Assembly (NCBI RefSeq): GCF_003384935.1
Contig: NZ_QTTQ01000009.1
Coordinates: forward strand, 186,001 to 250,000
Direction: 5' to 3'
Source of the DNA: Lutibacter oceani
GTDB lineage: Bacteria > Bacteroidota > Bacteroidia > Flavobacteriales > Flavobacteriaceae
Length of the DNA stretch: 64,000 nucleotides
This document shows positions 17,093 to 26,159 of the stretch, piece after piece. The notes below the pieces were generated by a model that was not told the DNA's origin, ran no database searches, and saw only the letters and a program-made list of their open reading frames with translations. Every line of letters starts with the position of its first letter. Position 1 is the stretch's first letter. The translations under genes were made by a program, and so were the position numbers.

Positions 17093-18025
17093 TTACACTA
17101 TTTTTTCCAAATTTTTCTTTTCCAAATAAACATTCATACCTTCAATTCCTTGTAAACCACCAGTATGAATTGCTAAAATTTTAGTTCCTGTTTCAAAATA
17201 ATCTTTTTTTATTAAATCTACAATACCAAATAACATTTTTCCTGTATAAACCGGATCAAGCGGAATACCTGTTTCATTTTTAAATTTATTAATAAAATGA
17301 ATTAATGCTTCCGAAACTTTAGCATAACCTCCAAAATGATAGTCAGTATTTAAACTCCAATTTTTATTAGTTAGTACATATTTTTTAATTTCATTTTGAA
17401 GAAAATCTCCTTTTAACGCAGGAAACCCAATAACTTTTTGATGCTTTTTTGTTGAATTTATAATCCCTGAAATTGTACCACCAGTTCCAATAGCTGAACA
17501 TATAACATCGTAAAATTCATCTGTTTTAGTTAATATTTCTTTACAACCTTGCACTGCAAATTTGTTAGTTCCACCTTCAGGAACTAAATAAAAATCGCCA
17601 AATTTCTGTTTTAAATCATCAATAAATTCTTTTGATGTTTTATTTCTATATTCACTTCTGGAAACAAAATAAAATTGCATATTATGTTCAGAAGCAAACT
17701 TTAAGGTTGGATTTTTTTTAAGCACTTCCTCAATATTATTTGCCAATTCTTCACCTCTAATTACACCAATAGTTTTAAAGCCGAATTGAAAACCAGCGGC
17801 AGCAGTTGCAGCAATATGATTAGAATAAGCACCTCCAAATGTTAGCAACGTTTTTTTGTTTTGATTTGAAGCCTCAACTAAATTGTACTTTAACTTGCGG
17901 TATTTATTACCTGAAATAAAAGGGTGTAACTCATCTTCTCTTTTAATAAATAATGAAACTCCTGAATCGGAAATTTCAGAAAAATGAATTTGTTGAATTC
18001 TACTGTTTTTAGCTTCTAAGAACAT
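17093..18025 (-). CDS. 1-aminocyclopropane-1-carboxylate deaminase / D-cysteine desulfhydrase family PLP enzyme
   Basis: A pyridoxal-phosphate enzyme of fold type II, 310 residues from the ATG at 18023-18025. The longer frame to 18055 adds ten residues that do not fit the family. The PLP lysine is in FISGNKYRKLKYN; the phosphate-binding glycines are in SAIGTGGTISGI. The family opens cyclopropane amino acids or desulfurises D-cysteine; for bacteroidetes the D-cysteine role is more likely, but this is inference. Its start overlaps the end of the ABC-F gene by 10 bp. Confidence 0.88.
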   Translation of the reverse strand: MFLEAKNSRIQQIHFSEISDSGVSLFIKREDELHPFISGNKYRKLKYNLVEASNQNKKTLLTFGGAYSNHIAATAAAGFQFGFKTIGVIRGEELANNIEEVLKKNPTLKFASEHNMQFYFVSRSEYRNKTSKEFIDDLKQKFGDFYLVPEGGTNKFAVQGCKEILTKTDEFYDVICSAIGTGGTISGIINSTKKHQKVIGFPALKGDFLQNEIKKYVLTNKNWSLNTDYHFGGYAKVSEALIHFINKFKNETGIPLDPVYTGKMLFGIVDLIKKDYFETGTKILAIHTGGLQGIEGMNVYLEKKNLEKIV

Positions 18026-19935
18026 GTTTCTATTTCCTCTTGCAATGCTCCCCATTCATCCATTAAATCATCTAACAATTCTTTTTTGGATTGGTAATTT
18101 TTAAAAAAATCTGGATTTGAAGTCACCTCTTCAGAATTTTCAAAAATTTCAGCATCTAAATTTAAAACTTCCCTTTCCAATTGAGCAATTTGCTTTTCAA
18201 CTTTACTCAATTTATTTTTCAATTGTTTTAATTCCTTTTCTTTTTGCTTATTTTCTAAATATGCATCTTTTCCTGTTGAAATTACAACTTCTTTTTCAAT
18301 AGTTCTTTTTTCAACTTCTCTGAAATCTTCTAAATTATGTTGCTCTAAATAATAATCAATATCGCCTAAGTATTCACGAATTACCTTATTTTTAAATTCA
18401 TAAACCTTATTGCTTAACCCTTGTAAAAAATCACGATCGTGAGAAACCAAAATTAAAGTTCCATCAAAATTCTTTAAAGCTTGTTTTAATACATTTTTTG
18501 AAGCAATATCTAAATGGTTAGTTGGCTCATCCATTACTAAAACATTAAACGGATTTAGCAACATTTTACACAAAGCTAAACGGTTACGCTCACCTCCGGA
18601 AAGCACTTTTACTTTTTTATCTACATCTTCACCACTAAACAAAAACGAACCTAACATATCACGTACTTTAGTTCTGTTTGCATCTGTAGATGCATCTTCC
18701 ATAATTTGAAGTACCGTTTTTTCTCCATCTAAATATTCCGACTGATTTTGGGCAAAATAACCAATTTGAACATTATGTCCGAGTTTTAAATCACCATTAA
18801 AATCTATTTCACCAACAATCATTTTTGCTAGCGTTGATTTACCTTGACCATTTTGACCTACAAAAGCAATTTTACTGTTTCTTTCAATCAATAAATCTAC
18901 ATTTTCCAATACCTGATTACTGCCATAATTTTTAGCCAAATCACTAGCTTCAATAATAATTTTACCGGGTTGAATTGAAACAGGGAAACGCATACTTAAT
19001 GTGGCATTGTCATCTCCATCAACCTCAATCCTTTCTACTTTTTCTAGCTTTTTAATTAGCGATTGTGCAAAAGCTGCTTTGGAAGCTTTGTACCTGAACT
19101 TTTCAATTAATTGTTCGGTTTGTTTTATTTCTTTCTCTTGGTTTTTTTGTGCCTGAAGCTGTTTTTCTTTAATGTCTTTTCTTAACTCTAAAAACTGTGT
19201 GTAAGGCTTATTGTAATCGTAAATTTTTCCCAATGAAATCTCAATAGTTCTATTGGTTACGTTATCCAAAAACATTTTATCATGCGATACCAAAACAACT
19301 GCTCCTGCATATCCTTTTAAAAAATTTTCCAACCAAATTATAGATTCAATATCTAAATGGTTTGTAGGCTCATCCAATAAAAGAATATCATTTTTTTGAA
19401 GTAACAATTTTGCTAATTCAATACGCATTCTCCAACCACCTGAAAAAGTTTCTGTTAACTTTTCAAAATCTGCTCTTTTAAAACCTAATCCTTGCAATAT
19501 TTTTTCAGTTTCACCTTGGTAATTATAACCACCTAAAAGCTCATACCTATGTGTTAAATCATCTAAATCATGTAAAATAGTGTGGTAACTTTCCGATTCA
19601 TAATCAGTACGCTCTGCAAGCTGGTTATTTATTTCTGCCAATTGCTTTTCCACCTCTTTTATTTCAACAAAAGCTGAATAGGCTTCTTCTAAAATGGTTT
19701 TGCCATAAGTAAACTCAATATCTTGTTTTAAAAAACCGATAGTTGTATTTTTTTCAAAAGCCATGGTTCCAGAATCACAATCTAATTCTCTGGCTACAAT
19801 TTTAAGTAAAGTAGATTTTCCTGCTCCATTTTTTCCTATTAGTCCTACTCTATTACCAGAAATTAACTTAAAGGTTATTCCTGAAAATAATTCGGTTCCT
19901 CCAAATGAAATGGATACATTGTGTGCGTTTAGCAT
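18016..19935 (-). CDS. ABC-F family ATPase (Uup/YdiF-like)
   Basis: A 639-residue soluble protein with two ABC ATPase domains and no membrane part. Walker A motifs are GKNGAGKST (near residue 36) and GQNGQGKST (near 345); signatures are FSGGWRMRIELAK and LSGGERNRLALCK; each is followed by LLDEPTNHLD or MDEPTNHLD. A charged coiled coil fills residues 540-635, as in the Uup/YdiF subgroup. ABC-F proteins bind the ribosomal E site and relieve stalling. No antibiotic-resistance subtype can be assigned. It is divergent from the DUF983 gene. Confidence 0.93.
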   Translation of the reverse strand: MLNAHNVSISFGGTELFSGITFKLISGNRVGLIGKNGAGKSTLLKIVARELDCDSGTMAFEKNTTIGFLKQDIEFTYGKTILEEAYSAFVEIKEVEKQLAEINNQLAERTDYESESYHTILHDLDDLTHRYELLGGYNYQGETEKILQGLGFKRADFEKLTETFSGGWRMRIELAKLLLQKNDILLLDEPTNHLDIESIIWLENFLKGYAGAVVLVSHDKMFLDNVTNRTIEISLGKIYDYNKPYTQFLELRKDIKEKQLQAQKNQEKEIKQTEQLIEKFRYKASKAAFAQSLIKKLEKVERIEVDGDDNATLSMRFPVSIQPGKIIIEASDLAKNYGSNQVLENVDLLIERNSKIAFVGQNGQGKSTLAKMIVGEIDFNGDLKLGHNVQIGYFAQNQSEYLDGEKTVLQIMEDASTDANRTKVRDMLGSFLFSGEDVDKKVKVLSGGERNRLALCKMLLNPFNVLVMDEPTNHLDIASKNVLKQALKNFDGTLILVSHDRDFLQGLSNKVYEFKNKVIREYLGDIDYYLEQHNLEDFREVEKRTIEKEVVISTGKDAYLENKQKEKELKQLKNKLSKVEKQIAQLEREVLNLDAEIFENSEEVTSNPDFFKNYQSKKELLDDLMDEWGALQEEIETCS

Positions 19936-19966
19936 AATTTATTACAAATAACTAATTCAAAAATTT

Positions 19967-19974
19967 TAACTTTG
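19967..19974 (+). promoter_or_regulatory. Bacteroidota -7 element TAACTTTG
   Basis: TAACTTTG followed by C lies 29 bp before the DUF983 start. No clear TTG is seen at -33. Confidence 0.45.
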
Positions 19975-20002
19975 CAAATCTATTATAATTTTAATAAACA
20001 AT

Positions 20003-20401
20003 ATGTTTAAAAAAGGAACAAAGCTTTATAGCATTTTTTTTAATAAATGCCCAAGATGTAATGAAGGTGATTTTATGGAAGAAAATAATATTTTTAAATT
20101 CAGAAAAGCATTTAAAATGAAAACTAATTGCTCACATTGCGAACTTAAATATATGATGGAGCCATCATTTTATTATGGAGCAATGTATGTAACTTATGGG
20201 CTTACAGTTGGAATTTCAATAATTACTTTTGCTATTTCAACTTTACTTTTTAAGCTAAGTTTGTTACAAAGTTTTATTCCAATTGTAATCGTATTAATTT
20301 TAACTGCTCCAATTTCTTTACGTTTTTCAAGAATCATATGGATTAATATTTTTGTTCACTATAATCCAAATTATAAAAAAACTATTGAAACCGAGCAATA
20401 G
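20003..20401 (+). CDS. DUF983 family membrane protein
   Basis: A 132-residue protein with an N-terminal zinc-ribbon-like pair of cysteine knuckles (CPRCNEGD and CSHCELKYM) followed by two hydrophobic spans (about residues 62-82 and 86-106). This is the DUF983 layout. The function is unknown; zinc binding is inferred from the CxxC pairs. Its last 20 bp overlap the end of the convergent oxidoreductase gene. Confidence 0.88.
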   Translation: MFKKGTKLYSIFFNKCPRCNEGDFMEENNIFKFRKAFKMKTNCSHCELKYMMEPSFYYGAMYVTYGLTVGISIITFAISTLLFKLSLLQSFIPIVIVLILTAPISLRFSRIIWINIFVHYNPNYKKTIETEQ

Positions 20402-21422
20402 AAATTTCAGAATCCAATTCTAAACCCTTTTCTAAGTGGCTGTAAAGGGCTTTTGCGGCAATTGGAGCAATCATTACACCTCGCGTTCCTAAACCATTTA
20501 AAATGGCTATGTTTTTATAATTTGGGTGCGTTCCAACTAAAGGTCTTCTATCTTTTACAGTAGGTCTAATTCCTGCAATATGGTCTATAATTTTATATGG
20601 TACAGTTATAAACGTTTCTAATTTATTTATCAATTCCATCTTACCCTCTTCTGTTGGTATTTTGGATTTATCTTTCCAATTAAAAGTAGCTCCAACTTTA
20701 TAATAGTTATTTCCCAAAGGAAGTACAAATACAGCTGCTTTTATTAAAAAATCAACATTTAAATCCGGTGCATGTATTATTAACAATTCACCTTTTGCTT
20801 CTTGCATTGGTAAATAATTAAAAAACGGATTTTCTTTTAATCCAAATCCTTCACAAAAAATGATTTTAGTAGCTTTTACATCTTTATATTCAATAGTTTC
20901 TTCCTTAATTTTTAATTCAGAATATTCAAATTTTGTTGTATGAATTAGTTTTCTTTTTAATAAGTAATTTCTATAATTTTCTAATACTGATTTTGTGTCA
21001 ATTCTACCGGTATTTTTCAACTTTCCGAAACCAAATTTTGCTGAAACTCCAAAATATTTTTCATGTACAATTTCAGGAATCATATATTCTGAAAGCATAG
21101 GCTTGTCACTTGCAATAAACCAATTATTTTGCTCTTCAACAGATTTAAAAATTCGATAAATATTTACAGGATAATGATATTTTGAATTGAGTTGTTTTTC
21201 TAATTCTTCATAAAAAGGAATTGCAACTTTTAGTTGTTCAATAGCATTCCAAACTGGTGTAAAACGCTTTAAAATAACTGGATTGTACATTCCTCCAGCT
21301 ACAATAGAAGAATTTTGGGAATTATCTTCAAAAATAATAAAGGTCTTGCCGTATTTTTCTAACTCTTTAGAAAAAGCCAAACCCGCTAAACCTAAACCAA
21401 CAATTATATAATCTACTTTCAT
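20382..21422 (-). CDS. DadA-like FAD-dependent oxidoreductase
   Basis: A 346-residue flavoprotein of the D-amino-acid oxidase/glycine oxidase (DAO) family. The N-terminus DYIIVGLGLAGLAFSKELEK carries the GxGxxG FAD motif, and IAGIRPTVKDRRPLVG with INGLGTRGVMIAP is the C-terminal FAD-contacting region. It likely oxidises an amine or amino acid; the substrate is not known. It lies downstream of gldN but is separated from it by a terminator. Confidence 0.87.
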   Translation of the reverse strand: MKVDYIIVGLGLAGLAFSKELEKYGKTFIIFEDNSQNSSIVAGGMYNPVILKRFTPVWNAIEQLKVAIPFYEELEKQLNSKYHYPVNIYRIFKSVEEQNNWFIASDKPMLSEYMIPEIVHEKYFGVSAKFGFGKLKNTGRIDTKSVLENYRNYLLKRKLIHTTKFEYSELKIKEETIEYKDVKATKIIFCEGFGLKENPFFNYLPMQEAKGELLIIHAPDLNVDFLIKAAVFVLPLGNNYYKVGATFNWKDKSKIPTEEGKMELINKLETFITVPYKIIDHIAGIRPTVKDRRPLVGTHPNYKNIAILNGLGTRGVMIAPIAAKALYSHLEKGLELDSEISIARFQ

Positions 21423-21443
21423 TTTATGAAGAAATATTTAAAG

Positions 21444-21472
21444 CAAAAAACTCCTGCAAATTGCAAGAGTTT
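21444..21472 (-). terminator. Terminator of the gldKLMN unit
   Basis: On the minus strand the hairpin AAACTC/GAGTTT with an inner TGCA pairing is followed by a T run. It lies between the gldN stop and the next gene. Confidence 0.75.
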
Positions 21473-21497
21473 CTTGTATTATATTTAAAACTACAAT

Positions 21498-22400
21498 TTA
21501 GTAATTCCACATATCGAGTTCTTTATCTCTAATTTGATCTTTAATTTTATTGGATTCAATAACTTGAAATAATGAATTTCCTTTTACATATTGTGATACT
21601 TCCCTATCTCCGTGAATATTTTCTTCCTTATAAATAATTGAATTGAATCTTCTAGCATTTAATATATGGTCAAAAGATATTGGAAATGCTGAATTTTTAG
21701 GATTAAATACTTTCATATCGTGCAATAAATTTCTTGCATCGGGAAACCATACCCAAAAAAGCGGTAATTGTTCTGTAATATCAATATCTTCACGTCCCAT
21801 TGTTTGAACATCTGGTGCTATAGGAGCTAAAGCAAGTAATCGATACTTTAATTCACCCTGACGCTTGTCAAAATACCAAAGCCCTTTTATTTTAAATCCT
21901 TCAATATCTTGAGAAGTCAGGTTTATTTTATCAACATACTCATCTATATTTACTGCACCTGCATTTAACTCATCAAAACCAGCATCAGTAGTGTCAATTC
22001 TATATAATTTTCTATTTATTTCAGCTTTTGTCATTTTTGCTGTAAAATAGGAATCATCATAAACTTCAGTAATATCATCATTTTTAATACCTTTTAAAAG
22101 TGTATCAAACAATGATCTTCTATTTTTGGAAACATTCGTTGTGTCAACTGGATAATATAAAGGTAAATTAATACGCTCGTTTAAATCTATATATTCCCAA
22201 ACCACTTTAGACCAAAGGATATCTCTATCATCAACATAGCCATATTCTAAAGGTTTATCATTATCTACAGCTAATTGTGCAACTGTTTTTTTACCAATAT
22301 CGGAAGGTCTTTTAGCATTTAAAAGATTTGACTGGGCAAATGTTGTTTGAAACAACACAAACGCCAAAATTAAAATTCCAATATTTTTCTTACTCATCAT
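21498..22400 (-). CDS. gldN: Gliding motility / T9SS protein GldN
   Basis: Periplasmic component of the type IX secretion system, forming a ring with GldK under the outer membrane. About 300 residues from MMSKKNIGILILAFVLFQTTFAQ, a signal peptide. The frame extends to 22427, but the extra residues lie inside gldM and are not signal-like. The conserved DRDILWSKVVWEYIDLNERINLPLYYP segment and the late FWVWFPDARNLLHDMKVFN are characteristic. It is the last gene of gldK-gldL-gldM-gldN and overlaps or abuts gldM. Confidence 0.94.
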   Translation of the reverse strand: MMSKKNIGILILAFVLFQTTFAQSNLLNAKRPSDIGKKTVAQLAVDNDKPLEYGYVDDRDILWSKVVWEYIDLNERINLPLYYPVDTTNVSKNRRSLFDTLLKGIKNDDITEVYDDSYFTAKMTKAEINRKLYRIDTTDAGFDELNAGAVNIDEYVDKINLTSQDIEGFKIKGLWYFDKRQGELKYRLLALAPIAPDVQTMGREDIDITEQLPLFWVWFPDARNLLHDMKVFNPKNSAFPISFDHILNARRFNSIIYKEENIHGDREVSQYVKGNSLFQVIESNKIKDQIRDKELDMWNY

Positions 22401-22413
22401 TAAATTTTTCAGT

Positions 22414-23943
22414 TTATTGAATTTCAATACTTACTGGTGAAGCATTTTTTATTTTATATCCACTGTTACCTACTAACGAAGATTTTATGTCGAATATTGT
22501 AACCACATCACCTCTTTTAGCTTTCGCAATAGCTTTTTTCGCAGCCGCATCCATTCTACTTCCTCTAACAACAACTGCACCTTGTCCAGGTACTTTTAAG
22601 GTAAAACCAGTTGTACTTAACGTTAAATCAAAATCAAAATCAGGTAATTCAGCCCCAACGGTTGAATTTTCTAAACTAGATTTAGGCATAGTAACGTGGC
22701 CCGATTCTTTTCTGATAGTTCCTTGTGGTGAAGGAATGTCTTTGATTCTAAAATTTTGAGATGAACTTACAGTTTGTCCATTTGGCAATTTACCAGAAAC
22801 TTTAATTGTTACCTCTCTTCCAGCAGCAGGAGTCATCGTATATTTACCTGAACCTGTACTTCTATTTAATCCTGCAGCTGTTGCAGTCACCAAATTATCT
22901 GGAATTCCTGGGATTGAGATAGTCATTGGGTTTGGCACACCCCTATATACTACATTCATTTTATCAGCAGAAATTACAGCACTATTCGGTTTTGGAATTA
23001 CAGCATATGAACTGTTAATTTCAATCTCAACAGGCTCTCCATTTTCAATAAATACAAATTTTCCTTTTACTTCGCGCTCACCAACACCTCCTGCTGGAAA
23101 GTCTAGAACAGCTCCCCCATTTTCAATTTTGGTGATTTTATTTCCATTAACAACAACTTCTGATGGTTGTAGAGATGCATCATAACGCCCTAATACAATT
23201 TTCCCTTTAAAATTTTCACCTTGAAAAAAGGCAGATTTTTCAGGAATTAAAATAGTTTTATAATTAGACATTGAAACATCACTTTCTAACTGTCCACCTA
23301 AAAGACTACTATAAATTTCAGATTCGGTAGTTTTAACATCCATTTGCATAGAAGTTAAATTTGTTATGGTTGAAATCAATGGAAATCCTTCATATCTGTT
23401 TTTTAACCAAGGTTCTGTTCCATCTTCAGTTTTTTGATCGGATGTATCAAATCTTTGGTTTATTACTGCACTTAATGGATTATTTTCACCTAACAACTCT
23501 GTTACACTATTTTTATATCCATTAATTCGGTCAAGGAATTCTTGACCTTCTTCAGTAAATTTATCATTTTTAAAAAAATGTTCATCTACAATGTTAGCCT
23601 GATCCATAGCTTCATAGTTCTTCGGATCTTCTTGTCCTTCTAAAAAAAGTGTTTTTTTGGTTTCTAAATAACTACTAAAATCTTTTGACAATTGATTAAC
23701 GCTATTGGCAATTTTAGATAAGTTTCCATATTTATCAGGCTGTTCTTGAGCCTTAGTTTCTAAATTGGCTAGTGTTTCGTTATTTTTTAGTGTTGCCGTA
23801 GAATTATTTTCTACAAGCTTTTCATTCATAAATCCAAAAGCTGATAAAACTTCTTTTGACATGTTCATTGCTAACATCGCAATAAAAACCAAATACATTA
23901 AGTTTATCATCTTTTGCCTTGGTGATAATTTACCTGAAGCCAT
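22414..23943 (-). CDS. gldM: Gliding motility / T9SS motor protein GldM
   Basis: A 509-residue inner-membrane protein with one N-terminal span (MINLMYLVFIAMLAMNM, residues 12-28) and a long periplasmic part. With GldL it forms the proton-driven motor that powers type IX secretion and gliding. The N-terminal SPRQKMINLMYLVFIAMLAM is the family hallmark, and the four periplasmic domains fit the length. The gene sits between gldL and gldN. Confidence 0.95.
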   Translation of the reverse strand: MASGKLSPRQKMINLMYLVFIAMLAMNMSKEVLSAFGFMNEKLVENNSTATLKNNETLANLETKAQEQPDKYGNLSKIANSVNQLSKDFSSYLETKKTLFLEGQEDPKNYEAMDQANIVDEHFFKNDKFTEEGQEFLDRINGYKNSVTELLGENNPLSAVINQRFDTSDQKTEDGTEPWLKNRYEGFPLISTITNLTSMQMDVKTTESEIYSSLLGGQLESDVSMSNYKTILIPEKSAFFQGENFKGKIVLGRYDASLQPSEVVVNGNKITKIENGGAVLDFPAGGVGEREVKGKFVFIENGEPVEIEINSSYAVIPKPNSAVISADKMNVVYRGVPNPMTISIPGIPDNLVTATAAGLNRSTGSGKYTMTPAAGREVTIKVSGKLPNGQTVSSSQNFRIKDIPSPQGTIRKESGHVTMPKSSLENSTVGAELPDFDFDLTLSTTGFTLKVPGQGAVVVRGSRMDAAAKKAIAKAKRGDVVTIFDIKSSLVGNSGYKIKNASPVSIEIQ

Positions 23944-23992
23944 TTTAATTAGTTTTTTTGATTAATAAAATTTGTTTTAAATAAACAACTAA

Positions 23993-24634
23993 TTATTTAT
24001 TAGACATTGCAGATAACATACCTCCATATACACCATTTAAAGATGATAAATTGGTTGCTAAAGATTCCATTTGTTCTTTTAATTTACCAGCATTTATAGC
24101 AACTTGCTCATTTATCTCAGCCTGTCTACCAGTACTATCTAATTGAACTTTGTATAAACTATTTAACGATTCCATTTGAGCAGCTGCCAATGATAATTGT
24201 TCACTGTATTTATTAGTAGCAGCAATAGAATCTACTGCAGGAGCAATATTTTCAGCAGCACCTTTAAAGTTTTGAATACTATCTCCTAAACTTTTCATTA
24301 AACCAGCATCTAATTTTGCTTCTTTTAACATATCGTCTAATTTTTGAGATAATAAACTTTGAGCTTCTCTAGCTTCAGCTTTATCTTTATCTCTCAATCT
24401 ACCACCAGCTAATTCAGGATAAACCAAAGACCAGTCTAAATCTTCATCAACAGGTTCAAAAGCAGATATTGCAAATACAATTGCTTCAACTGCCATACCA
24501 ATAGTTAACATTACACCACCTGTTAAAAAACCTATTTTAAAATGCATAATTTTAAATAATGCTCCAATAATTACTATTGACGCTCCAAGGCCATAGGCCA
24601 TATTAAATATTTTTTTTGTATTTTTCTGTGCCAT
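23993..24634 (-). CDS. gldL: Gliding motility / T9SS motor protein GldL
   Basis: A 213-residue inner-membrane protein with two spans near the N-terminus (about residues 14-33 and 37-57, with the motor glutamate region in GMAVEAIVFAISAFEP) and a cytoplasmic helical tail (from about residue 60). It is the stator-like partner of GldM. It lies 47 bp after gldK in the conserved order. Confidence 0.95.
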   Translation of the reverse strand: MAQKNTKKIFNMAYGLGASIVIIGALFKIMHFKIGFLTGGVMLTIGMAVEAIVFAISAFEPVDEDLDWSLVYPELAGGRLRDKDKAEAREAQSLLSQKLDDMLKEAKLDAGLMKSLGDSIQNFKGAAENIAPAVDSIAATNKYSEQLSLAAAQMESLNSLYKVQLDSTGRQAEINEQVAINAGKLKEQMESLATNLSSLNGVYGGMLSAMSNK

Positions 24635-24681
24635 AATTTAAGTGTTAAGTTTGTTAATTGTTTATAGTTGATCTTAATTTT

Positions 24682-26043
24682 TTAATTTTCATTTATATCT
24701 GTTCCTAAAAAGTCTTGTGCTGTTCTAAAACCTATATAACTTCTTGCTGAATCTGCATATTCATAATCTCTGGTACTTACCTCTAAAAAATAGGCTACAT
24801 CTTTCCAAGATCCTCCTCTAATAACTTTTCGGTGATTTTTATCTATTTCAACATTAGGGTTCATTGTTGAACCAATATAGTAAGATGCCTCGCTATAGGC
24901 TGTATTTGTCCATTCAGCAACATTACCAGACATATTATATAATCCATAATCATTTGGAGGGTATGATTTAGCTTCAACAGTATATAATGCTCCATCAACA
25001 GCATAATTACCTCTAATTGGTTTAAAATTAGCTAAAAAACATCCTCTATCTGTAGTTGTATATGGGCCACCCCAAGGATAGGTTGCATTTTCCAGACCAC
25101 CTCTTGCAGCATATTCCCATTCAGCTTCGGTTGCCAATCTAAATTGTGGTACTTGTGTTGGCTTTCTTTTTGAATTTAAAAAATCATTTTTCTTTTTGGT
25201 TCTCCATTTACAGAAAGCTTTTGCCTGCATCCAGGAAACTCCAACAACTGGATAGTCATTAAATGCTTGATGGTAAAAATAATCCTGATGCATTGGATCG
25301 TTATAAGAATAATTAAAATCTCTAACCCATACAGTTGTGTCAGGGTACACATTAATTGTTTCTTGTTTTATAAAGTTTCTTCTGTCACCTTTATTTCTAG
25401 CAGCAGCTTCTTGATCTAACCAATAATATTTAAATTTTAATTTATTCACATTAATCATTCTTCTTCCCTCAAAACTATCTTCAATAGGTGTAAAAATGGA
25501 ATCAATCATTACTTCTGCATATTCTTCACTAGGAAATTCATTTACATTCCAAAGTATTTCTGCATCCCAATTTAACATTTTTCCTTGAGTTGGAGAATTA
25601 AGATCGCCTAAACTTCCATAAGTTTTCATCATATACTTCTGGTAAGGAGACATGTCAGTTGAATCAATATTTAAAAATTTATAATCTTCTAGAACAGGAT
25701 CACCATCTGATGACATTAATTCTGAAAACAATGCAAGTTCTGTTCTTACAATAGAATCTCTTACCCAATAAACAAATTCTTTATATTCGCTATTTGTTAT
25801 TTCTGTTTCATCCATATAAAATGGACGTACAGTTACAGTTCTGGCTGGGGAATTTAGTGAACCTGCAACATCTTCACTTTGTTTACCCATTGTAAATGAC
25901 CCTCCTGGAATTAATGTCATACCTAGCGGTCTTTCAGAATGCCAATTACTTGAAGATTTAACTCCAACTAATTCACCCTGCTCATTAGACCCACAGCTAA
26001 ACATAACCAACGCTAGTGAAATATACAATGATATTTTCTTCAT
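24682..26043 (-). CDS. gldK: Gliding motility / T9SS lipoprotein GldK
   Basis: A 453-residue outer-membrane lipoprotein with lipobox Cys17 (LALVMFSC). The rest has the formylglycine-generating-enzyme fold (GMTLIPGGSFTMG, VVGVSWMQAKAFCKW, FRLATEAEWEYAARGG, VIRGGSW), used here structurally and not for sulfatase activation. GldK and GldN form the periplasmic ring of the T9SS. It is the first gene of the gldKLMN unit, with a promoter-like element upstream. Confidence 0.95.
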   Translation of the reverse strand: MKKISLYISLALVMFSCGSNEQGELVGVKSSSNWHSERPLGMTLIPGGSFTMGKQSEDVAGSLNSPARTVTVRPFYMDETEITNSEYKEFVYWVRDSIVRTELALFSELMSSDGDPVLEDYKFLNIDSTDMSPYQKYMMKTYGSLGDLNSPTQGKMLNWDAEILWNVNEFPSEEYAEVMIDSIFTPIEDSFEGRRMINVNKLKFKYYWLDQEAAARNKGDRRNFIKQETINVYPDTTVWVRDFNYSYNDPMHQDYFYHQAFNDYPVVGVSWMQAKAFCKWRTKKKNDFLNSKRKPTQVPQFRLATEAEWEYAARGGLENATYPWGGPYTTTDRGCFLANFKPIRGNYAVDGALYTVEAKSYPPNDYGLYNMSGNVAEWTNTAYSEASYYIGSTMNPNVEIDKNHRKVIRGGSWKDVAYFLEVSTRDYEYADSARSYIGFRTAQDFLGTDINEN

Positions 26044-26066
26044 ATTAATTTATTATTCAATTATGG

Positions 26067-26097
26067 CAAACCTATTACTAATTATTTTAAAATACAA
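26067..26097 (-). promoter_or_regulatory. gldK promoter, TTG-N20-TAGGTTTG
   Basis: Read on the minus strand, TTG (26097-26095) and TAGGTTTG (26074-26067) fit the Bacteroidota consensus, 24 bp before the gldK start codon. The T9SS genes can thus be expressed apart from topA. Confidence 0.55.
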
Positions 26098-26159
26098 TAT
26101 TTTATTTAATCTGTTTAAAACTAAAAAAAAAGCATTTTATTATATCTAATTTTAAATTT

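Noticed and set aside
16903-17184. Plus-strand frame of 93 codons opposite the glucosaminidase gene
   Set aside because: It spans the junction of two convincing minus-strand genes and shows no domain.
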